From NCBI GenBank assembly GCA_036273515.1, contig DASUHM010000091.1, positions 1 to 48,951 on the forward strand: DNA of 48,951 nucleotides, in the 5' to 3' direction. Of this stretch, positions 9,680-17,986 are shown in pieces. The DNA comes from Gaiellales bacterium. Its GTDB lineage: Bacteria > Actinomycetota > Thermoleophilia > Gaiellales > JAICJC01. Numbering within the stretch: the stretch's first letter is position 1; each line of letters starts with the position of its first letter. The notes below the pieces were generated by a model that ran no database searches, had not been told where the DNA came from, and worked only from the letters and a program-made list of their open reading frames with translations. The position numbers and the translations under genes are program-made.

Positions 9680-11470
9680 CTACCCGCGACCGGGGATGAT
9701 GGTGTCGGCCATCTGCTTTACCGACTGCGCGATCATTCCGCGGCGGTCGGAGTCGCCGTGCAGCACGGCTTGGGCGAAGTGCGTGGCCTGCTGGAAGGTG
9801 ATGTGTGGCGGCAGTGGTGGCACCGACGGGTCGGTGATCGCCTCCAGCACCACCGGCCGATCGGCGGCGAGCGCCTCATCCCAGGCAGCGCCTACCTGGT
9901 CGGGGTCGTCGACACGGATGCCGCGCAGGCCGACTAGCTCGGCGTAGCGGGCGTAGGGGAAGTCGGGGATGTCCTGCGAAGCGTCGTAGCGTGCATCGCC
10001 CTCCATCGCGCGCTGCTCCCAGGTGACCTGGTTCAGGTCGTCGTTGTGCAGGACCAGCACCACCAGGCGCGGATCGCTCCACCGCTGCCAGTACTTGCTG
10101 ATGGTGATCAACTCGGCGAGCCCATTCATCTGCATCGCCCCGTCGCCGACCATCGCGATCACCACCCGGTCGGGGTGCGCGAACTTGGCCGCGATCGCGT
10201 AAGGGACGCCCGGCCCCATCGTCGCCAGGTTGCCGGACAGCGACGCCATCATCCCCGTGCGAAGCCTCACGTCGCGCGCAAACCAGTTGGCCGACGAGCC
10301 CGAGTCAGAGCTGAGAATCGCACCGTCCGGGAGCCGCTTCGAAAGCTCGAAGAAGAGGCGCTGCGGATTGATCGGGTCGGCGCTCTCGAGCGCCCGCTTC
10401 GCCATCAACTCCCACCACTTCGCGACTCCTTCTTCGACGCCCTCGCGCCAGGAGCGCTCCTGCTTGCGCTCGATGAGCGGGATCAGCTCGCGCAGCGTTC
10501 CCTTCGCGTCGCCGACAAGTTGCACCTCCATCGGGTAACGGATGCCGATCATCCGCGCGTCGAGGTCGATCTGGACGCCGCGCGCCTTACCCTCCTCTGG
10601 CAGGAACTCCGAGTAGGGAAAGCTCGAGCCGACCATGAGCAGCGTGTCGCACCTCATCATCAAATCCCAGCTCGGCTTCGTGCCCAGGAGGCCGATCGCG
10701 CCGGTAACAAACGGCAGGTCGTCAGGCAGGACAGCCTTACCGAGCAGAGCCTTTGCGACGCCGGCACCGAGGAGTTCGGCGACCTCGACCGCCTCGTCGC
10801 CCGCGCCCAGGGCGCCCGCGCCTACCAGCATCGCCACCCGCTCGCCCTCGTTCAGCAGCGCGGCGGCGCGGTGCAGGTCGTCCTGCGCGGGCACGGTCCG
10901 CGGCGGCGAATAGCCCACTGCCGAGTGGATCGTGCCGTGTTCGTGCGGCGGCGACTCGACCGCCGGCATCGACGCGACGTCGTTGGGGACGATCAGACAG
11001 GTGACCGTGCGCTGATCCTTCGCGATCCGGACAGCCCGATCGACGAGGTGGCGCATCTGCTCGGGCACACAGCACATCTCAACGTACTCGTGGGCGACGT
11101 CCTTGAACAGCGTCGTCAGGTCGACCTCCTGCTGATAGGAGCCACCGAGGGCCGACAGCGCCTGCTGGCCGACGATCGCGACCACCGACTGGTGATCGAG
11201 CTTCGCGTCATAGAGACCGTTCAAGAGGTGGATCGCCCCCGGCCCTGACGTCGCCATGCAGACGCCCACCTCCCCGGTGTACTTCGCGTGCGCGCATGCC
11301 ATGAACGCCGCCATCTCCTCATGCCGCACCTGGATCAGCTCCGGATCGCTCTCAGCCCGGCGAAAGGCGCCCAGGATCGCGTTGATGCCGTCGCCCGGAT
11401 ACCCGTAGATGCGGTGGATGTCCCACTCCCGCAAACGGGCGAGCAGAAAGTCTGCAGTGTTCTCAGCCAC
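9680..11470 (-). CDS. Thiamine-diphosphate-dependent enzyme, pyruvate oxidase/dehydrogenase (PoxB)-like
   Basis: A 596-residue three-domain ThDP enzyme. The N-terminal pyrimidine-binding domain has the activating Glu in VRHEEMAAFMA and the motif TSGPGAIHLLNGLYDA. The central domain follows. The C-terminal domain carries the ThDP/Mg motif GDGAMQMNGLAELITI...HNDDLNQVTWEQR. The length and the E-R-MEGD-YDASQDIPDFPYA region are close to PoxB and other acetolactate-synthase-like enzymes, so oxidative or non-oxidative decarboxylation of pyruvate or another 2-oxoacid is likely. The GTG at 11470 is preceded by GAGGGAG at good spacing. It stands alone between intergenic regions in a stretch with other stress-type genes. 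Confidence 0.88.
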   Translation of the reverse strand: MAENTADFLLARLREWDIHRIYGYPGDGINAILGAFRRAESDPELIQVRHEEMAAFMACAHAKYTGEVGVCMATSGPGAIHLLNGLYDAKLDHQSVVAIVGQQALSALGGSYQQEVDLTTLFKDVAHEYVEMCCVPEQMRHLVDRAVRIAKDQRTVTCLIVPNDVASMPAVESPPHEHGTIHSAVGYSPPRTVPAQDDLHRAAALLNEGERVAMLVGAGALGAGDEAVEVAELLGAGVAKALLGKAVLPDDLPFVTGAIGLLGTKPSWDLMMRCDTLLMVGSSFPYSEFLPEEGKARGVQIDLDARMIGIRYPMEVQLVGDAKGTLRELIPLIERKQERSWREGVEEGVAKWWELMAKRALESADPINPQRLFFELSKRLPDGAILSSDSGSSANWFARDVRLRTGMMASLSGNLATMGPGVPYAIAAKFAHPDRVVIAMVGDGAMQMNGLAELITISKYWQRWSDPRLVVLVLHNDDLNQVTWEQRAMEGDARYDASQDIPDFPYARYAELVGLRGIRVDDPDQVGAAWDEALAADRPVVLEAITDPSVPPLPPHITFQQATHFAQAVLHGDSDRRGMIAQSVKQMADTIIPGRG

Positions 11471-11861
11471 GCGAAGCTCCCTCAACTCGAGCGGCCGAGC
11501 ACCCAGGCGGCGAGGCCGTATCCAGCACCTTCCCCGAACTGGCACCGGTAAACCATGTCGGTCGGGAAGGCGGAGCGGCGGTGTATGCCGCGATTGCGCC
11601 GGGCGACGCGAACTGTCCCGTGAGCCGGTTTGACACCAAAACCACCGACGCGGAGTCGAGCGGTGCCAGCGGTCTGGCCATGTGCGCACGCTTGCGGCGG
11701 ACGGCGCGATCCTCCCCGAGCCGAGCGGCCTCGGCGTGTTTGGTGGCGTGCTGCGCCTTCCCCAACCATCACCGTGCAGGGACCGGGGTGGGCACGCGAG
11801 CATCCCCCCGCAGGTGGCGGGCGGGGTGGCGACGAGGACGGTCGCCACCCCGCCAACCCGA
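11471..11861 (-). other. 390-base intergenic region holding a strong hairpin
   Basis: Apart from the inverted repeat at 11820-11854, nothing recognisable is seen. Open frames on both strands lack family signatures or a ribosome-binding site. The part next to 11471 should hold the promoter of the ThDP enzyme. Confidence 0.35.
11820..11854 (-). terminator. Perfect 14-bp hairpin after the ferritin-like gene
   Basis: GGCGGGGTGGCGAC at 11820-11833 is exactly complementary to GTCGCCACCCCGCC at 11841-11854, with a 7-base loop. It starts eight bases beyond the stop of the ferritin-like gene. There is no T-run, which is common for actinobacterial terminators. It could also block read-through towards the ThDP gene. 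Confidence 0.6.
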
Positions 11862-12638
11862 TTACGTGGGTACGTTGTGCTTGATCGGGACCAGGGCGTG
11901 GTCAGGGCCGGTGAAGTTGTGGAACGAGCCCGGCTTGGTGCCCTTCTTGCCGAAGCCGACGCCGGCGTGCTCAAGCGCCGCCACGATCGAGTTGAAGTGG
12001 TGAAGGGTGTAGGCGGCGAAGCCGATGTTGTTCGGCAGCTTCCCTTGGAGGCTGCGCGCGAGGGCGAGGTGCTGCGCCTCGACGGCGCAGGTCTCGCCGG
12101 CGTAGCGGGCCAGCACCGGCTGGCCGCGGCGCGCGAACACGGAGATCGCCTTGAGATAGGCGTTGACGAACAGCGTTTCGGCCACCTCGAGGGTCGCCGG
12201 GACGTTGGCGAGCTTGGTGCCGTAGAACTCGTCGGGGATCCAGAACTTGGTCGTCAGGGGCCGGAAGCCCGCGCCCTTGAGGAACTTGTAGTGATCCCAC
12301 TCGGCCGCGTTCGCCGCCTTGAGGATGGTGCGGGTCGAGGCGTTGAAGACGTTCTGCTGCTCGGCCTTATGGACCACCGACTTCAGATACGTCACCGCGA
12401 GCGCCTCGGCGGTGATCGCGATCGTCCCGGTCTTGTGGATCGTGGGTACGGCGGCGTCCGCGGCGCCCGCGTTTACCATGGACAGCAGCGGCCCGCCGAT
12501 CCCGCCGGCGGCGGCCCCAGCCGCGGCGCTGGTCGCGACCTTTTTCAGTAGCCCGTTGCGCGTGTGCCCCGTCGCCGACGTTTCGGCGAGGACGTTCGCG
12601 ACGACCTGGGTCTCGTCGGCGGCGTATGGCTCGGACAT
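11862..12638 (-). CDS. Ferritin-like domain protein
   Basis: A 258-residue protein. After a 30-residue leader come a basic TRNGLLKK and an Ala/Gly-rich hydrophobic stretch (about 34-60). From about residue 70 there is a four-helix ferritin-like fold with candidate di-iron ligands: Glu before the NVFNAS segment, EWDHYKFL (ExxH), EVAETLF, and ETCAVEAQHLALAR (ExxH). Such proteins bind two metal ions, but their reactions are mostly unknown. The leader looks like a Tat signal of the type TRRxLLKK in which the second Arg is Asn, so export is uncertain. GAAGGGAG lies just before the ATG. A strong hairpin follows the stop. Confidence 0.75.
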   Translation of the reverse strand: MSEPYAADETQVVANVLAETSATGHTRNGLLKKVATSAAAGAAAGGIGGPLLSMVNAGAADAAVPTIHKTGTIAITAEALAVTYLKSVVHKAEQQNVFNASTRTILKAANAAEWDHYKFLKGAGFRPLTTKFWIPDEFYGTKLANVPATLEVAETLFVNAYLKAISVFARRGQPVLARYAGETCAVEAQHLALARSLQGKLPNNIGFAAYTLHHFNSIVAALEHAGVGFGKKGTKPGSFHNFTGPDHALVPIKHNVPT

Positions 12639-12713
12639 GGTGCTCCCTTCGGTTGCGTTGCCGCAGGGATTCGGGGGGCGCCGCGGTGTCGGTTCGCGGC
12701 GCCGGCGCTGGTC

Positions 12714-13178
12714 TTAGCGACGCACGTGAGGGAACACGTTGCCGGCGCTCATGCCGAGCGCGCGCGAGATTGCGGCGCGCGTAGATGCGGTCGGTATCGC
12801 CCGGCGGTCGAGCTCGAGACGGTTGATCGTCGAAACGCTGAGGTTGGCCGCCGCCGCGAGCCTGCGCTGGGAGAAGCCGCGGGTGCGGCGCAGGAGACGC
12901 AGCGGTGTACCACCGCCGACATGCGCAGCGTCGTCCTGGCAAAGGGGGGTGAGGTAGTGGCCGCGGTGGGCCTCGAACCGCGACCAGGCCAAACGCACAG
13001 CGTCTGCGGCCGTGTCGCCCACCGCGACAGGCCCCATCCCGCCGAGGGCCGCGTTCGTCGCCGCCGCGATGTAACGGCCCGTCTCGATCCTGCGGACGGC
13101 AAGGTCAAAGCCGTCCGCGGCGAAGCGTCGCGCGAGCTCCTCCGCCGGCGGTCGTTCGAGTCGGGCGGTTCGTGCCAT
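12714..13178 (-). CDS. XRE-family helix-turn-helix regulator with a HicB-like N-terminal region
   Basis: A 154-residue DNA-binding protein. The C-terminal domain (about 108-152) is an XRE helix-turn-helix: TRGFSQRRLAAAANLSVSTINRLE, with the recognition helix around SVSTINRLE. The N-terminal part (about 20-70) has two short strands (AVRRIETGRYIAAATN) followed by a helix (DTAADAVRLAWSRFEAHR), reminiscent of the degraded RNase H fold of HicB antitoxins. No HicA toxin gene is adjacent. The ATG at 13178 is the most likely start. A TAGGCC hexamer eight bases upstream could be a -10 element for a leaderless mRNA. Targets are unknown; it may regulate the ferritin-like gene downstream. Confidence 0.7.
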   Translation of the reverse strand: MARTARLERPPAEELARRFAADGFDLAVRRIETGRYIAAATNAALGGMGPVAVGDTAADAVRLAWSRFEAHRGHYLTPLCQDDAAHVGGGTPLRLLRRTRGFSQRRLAAAANLSVSTINRLELDRRAIPTASTRAAISRALGMSAGNVFPHVRR

Positions 13179-13649
13179 TGAGGCTTGGCCTACCCAGTTA
13201 TGGCGCGATGCATACACCAATGTCAATCGCGGCGGCCGCCGCGGGTAGGACGGCTGGATCGGAGGCGCTCTGCGGGTCGGGAGGGGGCCCGCACGCGGCG
13301 GCGTTCATGGCCGGGTCGAGCCGGACGGCCATGACAACTGATTTCGGACGATCCACCGCGGCCCCGGCGGTTCGTGGGCCGGTTCCGGAACGTGGTCCCC
13401 GTATCGGAAGGCTGTGGCTGCACCAGATCCCCGGCGATGTCGACGGTGGGCGGGCGGTGCTGCTGATCGGCAAGGCAAAGCCAAGCCTGCACCGCCCGCC
13501 CACGGGCGTTCGTACCGCGTCCGGTGCCGGTTCGCCGTTATTGGACGAGGGTGAGTTTGACGCCGAGGCGCGCCGCTCAGGTTGGGCTTGACCCGATTCT
13601 GTTGGCGCCTTGATAGTTGGCGGCGACGTCAGCGGAGAGGGGCAGCGGG
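13179..13649 (+). other. 470-base region without a recognisable gene, next to an IS remnant
   Basis: Open frames on both strands give low-complexity Arg/Pro/Gly translations without motifs. Just before the transposase remnant, around 13588-13640, the sequence TGACCCGATTCTGTTGG could be the outer end of an IS3-type element, but no matching partner end was found. This is probably decayed mobile DNA plus the promoter of the XRE gene. Confidence 0.3.
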
Positions 13650-13909
13650 ATGGGGCGACTATCGAAGTACCCGCCCGAGTTTCGGGAGGAGGCGATCCGG
13701 CTTTTCCGGGAGGGAGGTTGTCGATCGCGGACACGGCCTGGCGGCTGGGAGTGCACGCACAGACGTTTCGCAAGTGGGTGCGCCAGGCTGAGATCGACGA
13801 GGGGGCGCGGCCGGGCATGACGCGGGAGGGGCACGCGGCGATCGTGCGGCTGCGCCGGGACGTGAAGGCGGCGGCGTATTTCGCCAGGGAGGCCGGTCGG
13901 CTGCCATGA
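13650..13909 (+). pseudogene. IS3-family transposase OrfA remnant, frameshifted and internally deleted
   Basis: Frame one from ATG 13650 reads MGRLSKYPPEFREEAIRLF, the typical OrfA opening. Around 13717 the homology moves to another frame: SIADTAWRLGVHAQTFRKWV followed by QAEIDEGARPGMT, the helix-turn-helix of IS3 OrfA. The usual coiled coil (RRENRELREEREILKKA-type) is mostly missing, and the frame runs directly into VKAAAYFAREAG and stops at 13909. No OrfB follows. The shift lies in the middle of OrfA, not at the programmed OrfA/OrfB slippage site, so this is decay. Confidence 0.8.
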
Positions 13910-14046
13910 CGCATCAGCTGGTCGCAAACGAGCGGGCGCACCACGGTGCCGACCGTGATCCCCTTGGAGAAGAAGGAGACGCCCAGCGCATGGTTCGTCG
14001 CGGGCGCAACCGAGGCCCTCGACGCCTATGAGGCGACCGACTCCGG

Positions 14047-14052
14047 TAGGGT
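14047..14052 (+). promoter_or_regulatory. -10-like TAGGGT, 6 nt before the cupin start
   Basis: TAGGGT ends six bases before ATG 14059. With no ribosome-binding site in the gap, this spacing predicts a transcript beginning at the ATG. No -35 match is evident. Confidence 0.45.
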
Positions 14053-14058
14053 CCGCCA

Positions 14059-14535
14059 ATGGCTGATGATGCGCGCGGGACGGTGCTCGGTCCTGGCGAA
14101 GGTGTATCCGTCGCCAACCCGGTCGGCGGCTCGATCACGTTCAAGGTTCGCGGGCACGAGACCCGGGGAGCCCTGCTTGCGCTCGAGACCGTCGCAGCGG
14201 CCGGGGAGGGTCCTCCGCTGCACACGCACGCCAGCGAGGATGAGTTCCTCTACGTGCTCGACGGGCGCTTCCAATTCCGGCTCGAGGACGAGGTGCACGA
14301 AGCTCCAGCCGGCGGCTGCATGTACGTCCGGCGGGGCGTCCCCCATACGTGGCGCAACGTCAGCGACGGGCCCGCGCGAATGCTCGCCGTCTTCACCCCG
14401 GCTGGGATGGAGACATTTTTCGAGAAGTTCGCTGCGCACGCCGGCACCGCCGAGGCGCCGGCGGCATTCCGCACGCACGGCGAGGCCGCCGGCATGACCG
14501 TCGTCGGCCCGCCGCTCGACGCGCTCCAACCGTAA
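14059..14535 (+). CDS. Cupin-domain protein
   Basis: A 158-residue protein with one cupin beta-barrel. Motif 1 is PPLHTHASEDEFLYVLDGRFQF (two His, the Glu and a Gly) and motif 2 is PAGGCMYVRRGVPHTWRN (the last His ligand). All metal-binding residues, H-x-H, E and H, are present. The family includes dioxygenases, isomerases and sugar-binding proteins, so the reaction cannot be assigned. The C-terminal 40 residues are Ala-rich and helical. It follows the IS remnant and has its own leaderless-type promoter. Confidence 0.85.
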   Translation: MADDARGTVLGPGEGVSVANPVGGSITFKVRGHETRGALLALETVAAAGEGPPLHTHASEDEFLYVLDGRFQFRLEDEVHEAPAGGCMYVRRGVPHTWRNVSDGPARMLAVFTPAGMETFFEKFAAHAGTAEAPAAFRTHGEAAGMTVVGPPLDALQP

Positions 14536-14602
14536 CGAAGACGCCTCGCCGTGCGATGTTGTGGCAGGAGGCTCACGTCTGCCAACCACGGGCGTTCCTG
14601 TG

Positions 14603-14962
14603 ATGCATGGAGAGCTGATCGTCGAAAAACAGCCGGCTGCCTGGTTGCTGAGGCTGCGCGGGGAACATGATCTGGCGACGGTGGACACCCTCGATGCACA
14701 GCTCGAGGCGGTGTTCCTGGACGGCACGAACGTCGTCGTGGACCTCTCCGACGCCGTATTCATCGACAGCTCGACCGTCGGCGCAATCTTCCGCGGCCTC
14801 CGCATGGCGCATGAGGACGAGAAGGGCGCGCTGGTGGTGGCCGCGCCACCGGGGTCGTTCGCCCGGCGCGTGTTCGACCAGGCCGGACTGAGCGACGCCG
14901 TCCCGCTCTTCGACAACCGTCGCGACGCGCTCGCAAGCCTCGAGCGAACGTACGCGAAGTGA
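14603..14962 (+). CDS. STAS-domain anti-sigma factor antagonist
   Basis: A 119-residue single STAS domain of the SpoIIAA/RsbV type. The core reads LRGEHDLATVDTLDAQL, then VVVDLSDAVFIDSSTVGAIFR. The Ser directly after FID aligns with the phosphorylated Ser of SpoIIAA. Unphosphorylated, such proteins bind a kinase/anti-sigma factor and release a sigma factor. The start is uncertain: ATG 14603 is used, but an AGGAGG at 14566-14571 lies too far upstream for it, and GTG 14561 and CTG 14579 are in frame. A second STAS gene follows in the same direction; no kinase is nearby. Confidence 0.85.
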   Translation: MHGELIVEKQPAAWLLRLRGEHDLATVDTLDAQLEAVFLDGTNVVVDLSDAVFIDSSTVGAIFRGLRMAHEDEKGALVVAAPPGSFARRVFDQAGLSDAVPLFDNRRDALASLERTYAK

Positions 14963-15044
14963 CCGTTCACCGCCCGGCCGGCAGAGCGACCCGCGAGCCG
15001 GTTCTGGGTTCATCCGCCGTGCCGGAGGGAAGGCCTTCCAGCAG

Positions 15045-15395
15045 ATGACTGCCGACGACCCACTTCCGCCACCGGGGCGAGTCGCAACCAGGCGTCACGG
15101 CAGCGTGCGCGTCGTGACGTTGTGGGGCGAGCACGACCTCTCGACGGTAGATCTCGTGCGTGACTGCCTTGGCGATGCCGGGGTCGGCGATGGGACCATC
15201 ATCGTCGACCTCGTCGATGCCATCTTCATCGACAGCACCGTCGCCGGTGCCCTGCTCGAGGCGTACCGCCGCGATTCGCCACCCCGGATGCGGTTTGTGG
15301 TCGCCCCGGGCACGTCTCCGAGAGAGCTGTTCACCATGCTCGGCTTCGACGGATCCGTGCCCGTCTTCGAGCGTCTCGAAGACGCGCTCGCCTGA
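15045..15395 (+). CDS. STAS-domain anti-sigma factor antagonist
   Basis: A 116-residue STAS protein, paralogous to the one just upstream: LWGEHDLSTVDLVRDCL, then IIVDLVDAIFIDSTVAGALLE with the phosphorylatable Ser after FID. It is preceded by GGAGGGAAGG, part of which lies in a 12-base palindrome (15028-15039) that could hide the ribosome-binding site. The pair may feed the same or parallel partner-switching circuits. It converges on the large secreted protein gene. Confidence 0.87.
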   Translation: MTADDPLPPPGRVATRRHGSVRVVTLWGEHDLSTVDLVRDCLGDAGVGDGTIIVDLVDAIFIDSTVAGALLEAYRRDSPPRMRFVVAPGTSPRELFTMLGFDGSVPVFERLEDALA

Positions 15396-15410
15396 CTCAG
15401 GCGGCCCGGG

Positions 15411-17930
15411 TCACGCCGGCGGCGTGGTGAACGTCTCCTGGCTTCCACCCCGGAAGGCGCCGCCGGCTATGTCATTGAAAAACGCGTCAGCTTCCAGGTG
15501 GTATGTGGTGTTGGGCGCGAGCCCGGTGAGCGTCGTCGACACGCTCTGCTCCCCGTCCGTACCCGTCACGGGTGTGACCTTCTCGTTCGCCGACGGCGCG
15601 AGGACGTCGCCCCAGTACCACGTAACGAGCCCCCAGTCGCCGGGTATGACCGGAGCGACGGTAGCATTCACCGTTACCGAGGTGGGCGTGATGTCCGTGA
15701 TGGAGTCGAGCTGGATGGCCTTGTACACCTCGCGCCCCGACGGCAGATCGGGTCGGAAGCTCACGCCCCAGACCCCACCTCCGTCGAAGCCGACGAAGAC
15801 ATGGCCGGGAGTCGTCGGATCGATCGCGATGGTGTCGACCGGCCCACCGGTGCTGGTGTTCGTGGCCAGCCCGGTGGTCGTCCACGTCGCGCCGTCGTCG
15901 GTGCTCTGCGAGACGTAGTTGTTCTTGTCCCCGACGTAGACGTCTCCCCCCGCGGCGGCGAGTGCGGTCAGCTCGGTCGGGCTGCCAGGGATCGTCGTCC
16001 AGGTCGTGCCGCCGTCGTCGCTTCGCAGGACGCTCGAGGTGGACGCCTCGTCAAGGATCCCCCAGAGGGCGCCGGAACCCGGGTCGAACGCCGCAATCAT
16101 CCCGCCCGGTCCGTACGGCCCCGACCAGGTATCGCCGCCGTCGCGGCTGACGACGACCCCGTTCGTCGTCCCCACGACGATGTGTTCAGGATCGTCCGGA
16201 TCGATGGCGACTGAGAAGCCCAACGTCGGCATCGTGGCCACGTTCTGCCAGGTCTGACCTCCATCCGTCGTGCGCCAGATGCCGCCCATCCACCAGCAGT
16301 TCCCGCAGACGTCGAACACCACGTCCGGGTCGCCGGGATCGACGGCGAGCGCCTTCGCGCCGCCGTCCAGGGGGGAGTTGGTGACAAACGGGATCGCGTG
16401 CCAGGTAGCGCCGTCGTCGTCGCTTCGGTACGTCCCCTGACCGGTGCACCCGGCGTAGACGATGTTGGGCGCGGACGGTGCGTATGCGGCCGCCGACCCG
16501 TCCACATCGCAGGGTCCGAACGCGTGGCTCCACGTGACGCCGGAGTCCGACGAGCGCGTGAACCCGAACGCCGTCAGGACATCGAGATGCGCAGGGTCGG
16601 AGGCGACCTGCATGATGGCCCGCACCGCACTTCCATCAGGTTCGGTGTACGGGTACCAGTCGTTCATCGGCGGCGCCGCCGGGACGCCGGCAGTCACGGG
16701 ATCGGGCCGCGCCGCGACCCAGGCGCTCGAGCCGCCCTGGGAGTCCGTCACGCGCACGAGGGCGCCGATCACGTCTCCGACGTGGGCGCCTGCGCCGGCG
16801 ACGTCCAGGGTCGACGACGTGCCGGCGTCGAAGCCGTCGATCGTCCAGCGAATGCTGGTCTGGAGCGGATCGCCATCGGCGTCCGTGACGCTCCGTGAGA
16901 TCGCCGCGGTCGCCGTGGCCCAGTCGTAGACCACGGTCGCGCGGCTCAGAATCGGAAGCGAGTTCGTGATCGTCGCGGGTGCAGACGTGGCCTCAGCCGT
17001 CATGGCACCGTCGCTCGCGGTAACCGAGACGGAGACCTGGTCGCCGCGGTCGCCGTTGCCCGGCACGCTGAGATCGAAGGTCGCATCCGTCGCGCCCGCG
17101 ACGGGCGTGCCGTTCACGGCCCACTGATACGCAAGCGAGATCGGATCGCCGTCCGGATCGCCGGCGCCGACGGCGGCGTGCACCGTCTGGTCGGTCGTCG
17201 GCGTGGCCGGATCGACGCCGACCGACGAGATCACTGGTGCGCGGTCGCCCACGACCACCGCCGCAGCCGCGGCCGACACGGCCTTCTGGCCGTCCGCGAC
17301 GCGGTCGGTCAGCGAGACGCGGCAGCCCTGGCGGATGCCGAGATCGGCCGGCGCGATCGTCGCGGCGACAACGCTCCCCGACGGCGATCCCGGACACGTC
17401 CACGACCACGTCCGCCGCTGGGTCAGCCGATCGCCGTCGACGTCCGACGCCCGGAGCGTGGCCGACAGGGTGTCTCGACGAGTCGGCGCAGCCGGATCGA
17501 TCGCAAGTGACGTCACCTTCGGGGCGGCATCGCCGACGATCACGGCCGCGCTCGTCTTGATCGTCGAGCGCGTCCCCGCTACCGCTGTCACGCGAACCCG
17601 AAGGCGATCTCCCTTGCGGAACGCATGCCGGGAAAGCTCGATCGACCTCGACGTGGCGTTGGCGACGAGCTCGCCGTTGCGGAGCCAGCGATACCGCAGC
17701 GTCACCCGATGACCGGGATCTTTCGCCGTGACCTTCACGGTCGCCGTCGACGTCCGGATCAGCACGCGCGGCGCGACCGCCAGCGAGACGATGCTCGGCC
17801 CGGTCGCCGCGGCCGCAACCGCTCCGCTCCCCAGCGTCGACGCAACTGCGAGCACGCCGACGAGGCCGCAGGCAGCGCGGAGCGGCGGCGGGAATCGACC
17901 TATCGGCGGCAGGGCGTTGTTGCGGGACAA
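15411..17930 (-). CDS. Large secreted Asp-box (BNR) repeat protein with Ig-like and FnIII-like modules
   Basis: An 839-residue exported protein. The N-terminus has a basic region and a hydrophobic core (LVGVLAVASTLGSGAVAAAA) ending near an Ala-x-Ala-like site at about 42. About residues 45-400 contain four Ig/PKD-like repeats (VISSVGVDPATPTTD, DPDGDPISLAYQW and similar). From about 410 to 730 come six Asp-box motifs such as SSDSGVTW, SDDDGATW, TTDGGQTW and SRDGGDTW, typical of a beta-propeller as in sialidases and photosystem assembly factors. The C-terminus is a fibronectin-III-like module (TLTGLAPNTTYHLEADAFF). No sialidase active-site Arg triad could be confirmed, so it is probably a surface binding protein. 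TTG 17930 is the best start found; no strong ribosome-binding site is seen. Confidence 0.8.
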   Translation of the reverse strand: MSRNNALPPIGRFPPPLRAACGLVGVLAVASTLGSGAVAAAATGPSIVSLAVAPRVLIRTSTATVKVTAKDPGHRVTLRYRWLRNGELVANATSRSIELSRHAFRKGDRLRVRVTAVAGTRSTIKTSAAVIVGDAAPKVTSLAIDPAAPTRRDTLSATLRASDVDGDRLTQRRTWSWTCPGSPSGSVVAATIAPADLGIRQGCRVSLTDRVADGQKAVSAAAAAVVVGDRAPVISSVGVDPATPTTDQTVHAAVGAGDPDGDPISLAYQWAVNGTPVAGATDATFDLSVPGNGDRGDQVSVSVTASDGAMTAEATSAPATITNSLPILSRATVVYDWATATAAISRSVTDADGDPLQTSIRWTIDGFDAGTSSTLDVAGAGAHVGDVIGALVRVTDSQGGSSAWVAARPDPVTAGVPAAPPMNDWYPYTEPDGSAVRAIMQVASDPAHLDVLTAFGFTRSSDSGVTWSHAFGPCDVDGSAAAYAPSAPNIVYAGCTGQGTYRSDDDGATWHAIPFVTNSPLDGGAKALAVDPGDPDVVFDVCGNCWWMGGIWRTTDGGQTWQNVATMPTLGFSVAIDPDDPEHIVVGTTNGVVVSRDGGDTWSGPYGPGGMIAAFDPGSGALWGILDEASTSSVLRSDDGGTTWTTIPGSPTELTALAAAGGDVYVGDKNNYVSQSTDDGATWTTTGLATNTSTGGPVDTIAIDPTTPGHVFVGFDGGGVWGVSFRPDLPSGREVYKAIQLDSITDITPTSVTVNATVAPVIPGDWGLVTWYWGDVLAPSANEKVTPVTGTDGEQSVSTTLTGLAPNTTYHLEADAFFNDIAGGAFRGGSQETFTTPPA

Positions 17931-17986
17931 TCCAGTCCCATGATGCGGGCGTTGCGAAGGGCCGACGTCCCCCGTCCGAGGCAGGC

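Noticed and set aside
13650-13909. Programmed frameshift in the IS3 remnant
   Set aside because: The shift is inside the helix-turn-helix region, not at the OrfA/OrfB junction, no slippery A-run is present, and a further internal deletion is evident.
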